Shown here: in pieces, positions 52,482-54,091 of the stretch | Numbering within the stretch: the stretch's first letter is position 1 | How the letters are laid out: each line of letters begins with the position of its first letter | From: Sphingobacterium sp. | GTDB lineage: Bacteria > Bacteroidota > Bacteroidia > Sphingobacteriales > Sphingobacteriaceae | DNA length: 54,091 bases | Direction of reading: 5' to 3' | Assembly: GCA_022712315.1 (NCBI GenBank) | Contig: JALAGS010000098.1 | Span: 1-54,091, forward strand | Made by a program: the position numbers and the translations under genes | The notes under the pieces: generated by a model | What the model saw: the letters and a program-made list of their open reading frames with translations, nothing else | What the model was told of the DNA's origin: nothing | The model's database searches: none

Positions 52482-53423
52482 ATGAAGTGTAGTAGGATGT
52501 TTGTTGTACTTTTCACATGTAGTATAGTGTTTGGTATGACCGCATGTAAAGATTTTTCAAATAAAGTCTTAGGAAAAGGAGATTTGAAAGATACAGTTAC
52601 CGAGCAACTGGCGGCTAAGGAAAAGGTGCCACATTTGTTAAATCGATGGGATTCACTTCAAAAAAATCAAATTCAGTTTACTATTGACAGTTTACATCCC
52701 ATCCCAATCAAGCAGCAAAAGCGCGAACTCAAAGATTCGTTACGCAAAGCTTTTGATACACATCCAAAACATATCTATTTAACTTTCGATGACGGGCCGT
52801 TAATCGGTAGTGCTTTTATCGATTCAATTGCGAAAGAGAAAAATATTAAAGTGAGTGTATTTCTGATTGGCAAGCACGCCAATATGAGCAAAGGCCGAAA
52901 ACGTGATCTCGCACGCTATGAATCGAATCCTTTGGTAGCCTGTTATAACCACAGCTATACTCACGCAAATAATCAGTACTCAAGATTCTACAATAATCCA
53001 CAACATGCGTTTGCGGATTTTGATAAGAATGAAAAGGATCTTAATTTAAAACATAAAATTGTCAGACTTCCAGGCAGAAATATCTGGATATATGATAATG
53101 TTCGTAAAATTGATCTTAAAAATGGATCTAGTACGGCGGACCTACTTCACAAAAATGGCTATACCATATATGGCTGGGATGTGGAATGGCGACTTAATAG
53201 TGTAACTGGTATACCTATTCAAAGCCAGGAGTCTACGCTATCCCATATTCGGAATTATATGAACAATAAAAGCTCAATGGTACCGAACAATGTAGTTTTC
53301 TTGATGCATGATGATATGTTTCAAACGCAGAAGGGGCAACAGGAACTAACCTCTCTAATTGATGCGTTAAAAAAAGAGGGTTATCAGTTTGAATTTATGC
53401 AAGATTATCCGATTAAATATTAA
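52482..53423 (+). CDS. Polysaccharide deacetylase (NodB-type) lipoprotein
   Basis: The 313-aa protein is a lipoprotein (GMTAC, Cys22) with a helical linker to about residue 90 and a carbohydrate esterase family 4 domain. The motif TFDDGP gives the catalytic and metal Asp (103 and 104), NHSYTH gives the metal His pair (157 and 161), and VRLPGRNIW and FLMHDDM correspond to later family motifs. It removes acetyl groups from peptidoglycan or another N-acetylated glycan in the periplasm. It stands alone. Confidence 0.9.
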   Translation: MKCSRMFVVLFTCSIVFGMTACKDFSNKVLGKGDLKDTVTEQLAAKEKVPHLLNRWDSLQKNQIQFTIDSLHPIPIKQQKRELKDSLRKAFDTHPKHIYLTFDDGPLIGSAFIDSIAKEKNIKVSVFLIGKHANMSKGRKRDLARYESNPLVACYNHSYTHANNQYSRFYNNPQHAFADFDKNEKDLNLKHKIVRLPGRNIWIYDNVRKIDLKNGSSTADLLHKNGYTIYGWDVEWRLNSVTGIPIQSQESTLSHIRNYMNNKSSMVPNNVVFLMHDDMFQTQKGQQELTSLIDALKKEGYQFEFMQDYPIKY

Positions 53424-53465
53424 TTGGTATCGTTGATTAGCATTGGTAATAGAGCAGAGTTTGGT

Positions 53466-54008
53466 TTAGGAAATAATACCAAACTCTTTAGGATAGCGAA
53501 CAATGCCATGTATACCTTTTAGGGAATTTTCAAATAGTTCCTTTGCCAGACAATTTTCATCAGGAGCATCAAATGGCAGTTTTATAGCATAAACTGATGC
53601 AGGTACGTATCCAAATTTAGGGTAATAATCTGCATGACCAAGGAGAATGATCGATCTAAAACCTAATTCTTTTGCAATTTGATGGGAATAAAGAATTAGT
53701 TTGCTTCCAACTCCCTTCCCTTGAAATTGCGGCAGCACAGCCACGGGTGCCAATGCAAGAGAATTTTGTATTTGTTGGTTTTCATGATTCACAATCTGAA
53801 TTTTTGTGAGAAGAAGGTACCCCATTATCTTTCCTTCAATTTCTGCTATTATTGATAATTCTGGTATAAATTCTGGCGATCGCCTTAGGCTATCTACTAA
53901 TATTTGTTCTTGATGATCACTGTGTTGTTCATTTTCAAATGCCAATTGAATCAAATCAAATACGAAAGGTATGTCGCAAGGCTCTTCTTTTCTAATTTTT
54001 ACATTCAT
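53466..54008 (-). CDS. GNAT family N-acetyltransferase (YhbS-like)
   Basis: The 180-aa cytoplasmic enzyme has a GNAT core: IRKEEPCDIPFVFDLIQLAF at the start, the acetyl-CoA loop ALAPVAVLPQFQGKGVGSKLI (the Q-x-x-G-x-G set) and IILLGHADYYPKFGYVPAS, which resembles YhbS-type members. The substrate is not known. It is a single gene converging on the deacetylase, and the window ends just after its start. Confidence 0.9.
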   Translation of the reverse strand: MNVKIRKEEPCDIPFVFDLIQLAFENEQHSDHQEQILVDSLRRSPEFIPELSIIAEIEGKIMGYLLLTKIQIVNHENQQIQNSLALAPVAVLPQFQGKGVGSKLILYSHQIAKELGFRSIILLGHADYYPKFGYVPASVYAIKLPFDAPDENCLAKELFENSLKGIHGIVRYPKEFGIIS

Positions 54009-54091
54009 CCTTTAATTAAGTTTTCTGGATCCTAGTATTTCTTCGCTATTAATATAGTCAATTCCTATACTTGTTTTTGTGTATACATAGT

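Overview
The window looks like a chromosomal segment from a Bacteroidota bacterium, most likely a Sphingobacteriaceae member such as Sphingobacterium. The grounds are an AT-rich base composition (about 40% GC by eye), few Shine-Dalgarno sites, repeated matches to the Bacteroidota -7 promoter element TAnnTTTG, and a typical gene set (AcnA, TolC-type RND efflux, MetA, M13 peptidase, porin O/P, lipoproteins with short signal peptides). I see no rRNA, intact tRNA, insertion sequence, CRISPR array or prophage.

Layout. 1-2841: recR, then a three-gene minus-strand cluster (a YgjP-like protein without its zinc ligands, an unknown 117-aa protein and an MpaB/Lcp-type haem oxygenase). 2842-3811: a gene-poor stretch holding two degenerate tandem arrays with an exact 11-bp period, one built on GTAC (3235-3333) and one on TCGA/TTCGG and its reverse complement (3513-3721). 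3812-5993: an AraC regulator and a cytosine-deaminase-like amidohydrolase. 6078-6665: a lipoprotein. 6666-10294: an RNA-repair locus made of a 21-bp perfect palindrome, a tandem series of degenerate tRNA-like elements, a soluble slipin and the RNA ligase RtcB. 10372-19677: mostly minus-strand housekeeping and hypothetical genes (ClC, GyrI-like, DUF6265, DUF4256, DUF808, WG-repeat, pentapeptide-repeat, aconitase). 19888-23853: TlpA-like thioredoxin, MetA with the acetyl-type active-site residue, a small membrane protein and an M13 peptidase. 23924-29349: MFS transporter, a 5'-nucleotidase split into two genes, an Lrp/EamA pair and a FUSC-like protein. 29564-34592: FAD/Fe-S dehydrogenase, lipoprotein and DUF763 protein. 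35257-40956: complete RND efflux operon. 41085-46000: BI-1 protein, SRPBCC, AhpD-like, VOC, glutaminase and a GHL10-type glycosidase. 46287-52266: porin, DASS dicarboxylate carrier and a three-subunit succinate dehydrogenase/fumarate reductase. The window ends with a polysaccharide deacetylase and a GNAT.

The units that appear to work together are the tRNA-like array with slipin and RtcB (RNA damage response), the RND trio (export), the porin-DASS-SdhCAB operon (uptake and oxidation of C4-dicarboxylates) and the AraC-deaminase pair. The most unusual signals are the tRNA-like array and the two 11-bp periodic arrays. Neither belongs to a standard feature type, and I cannot name a family for the 11-bp arrays.
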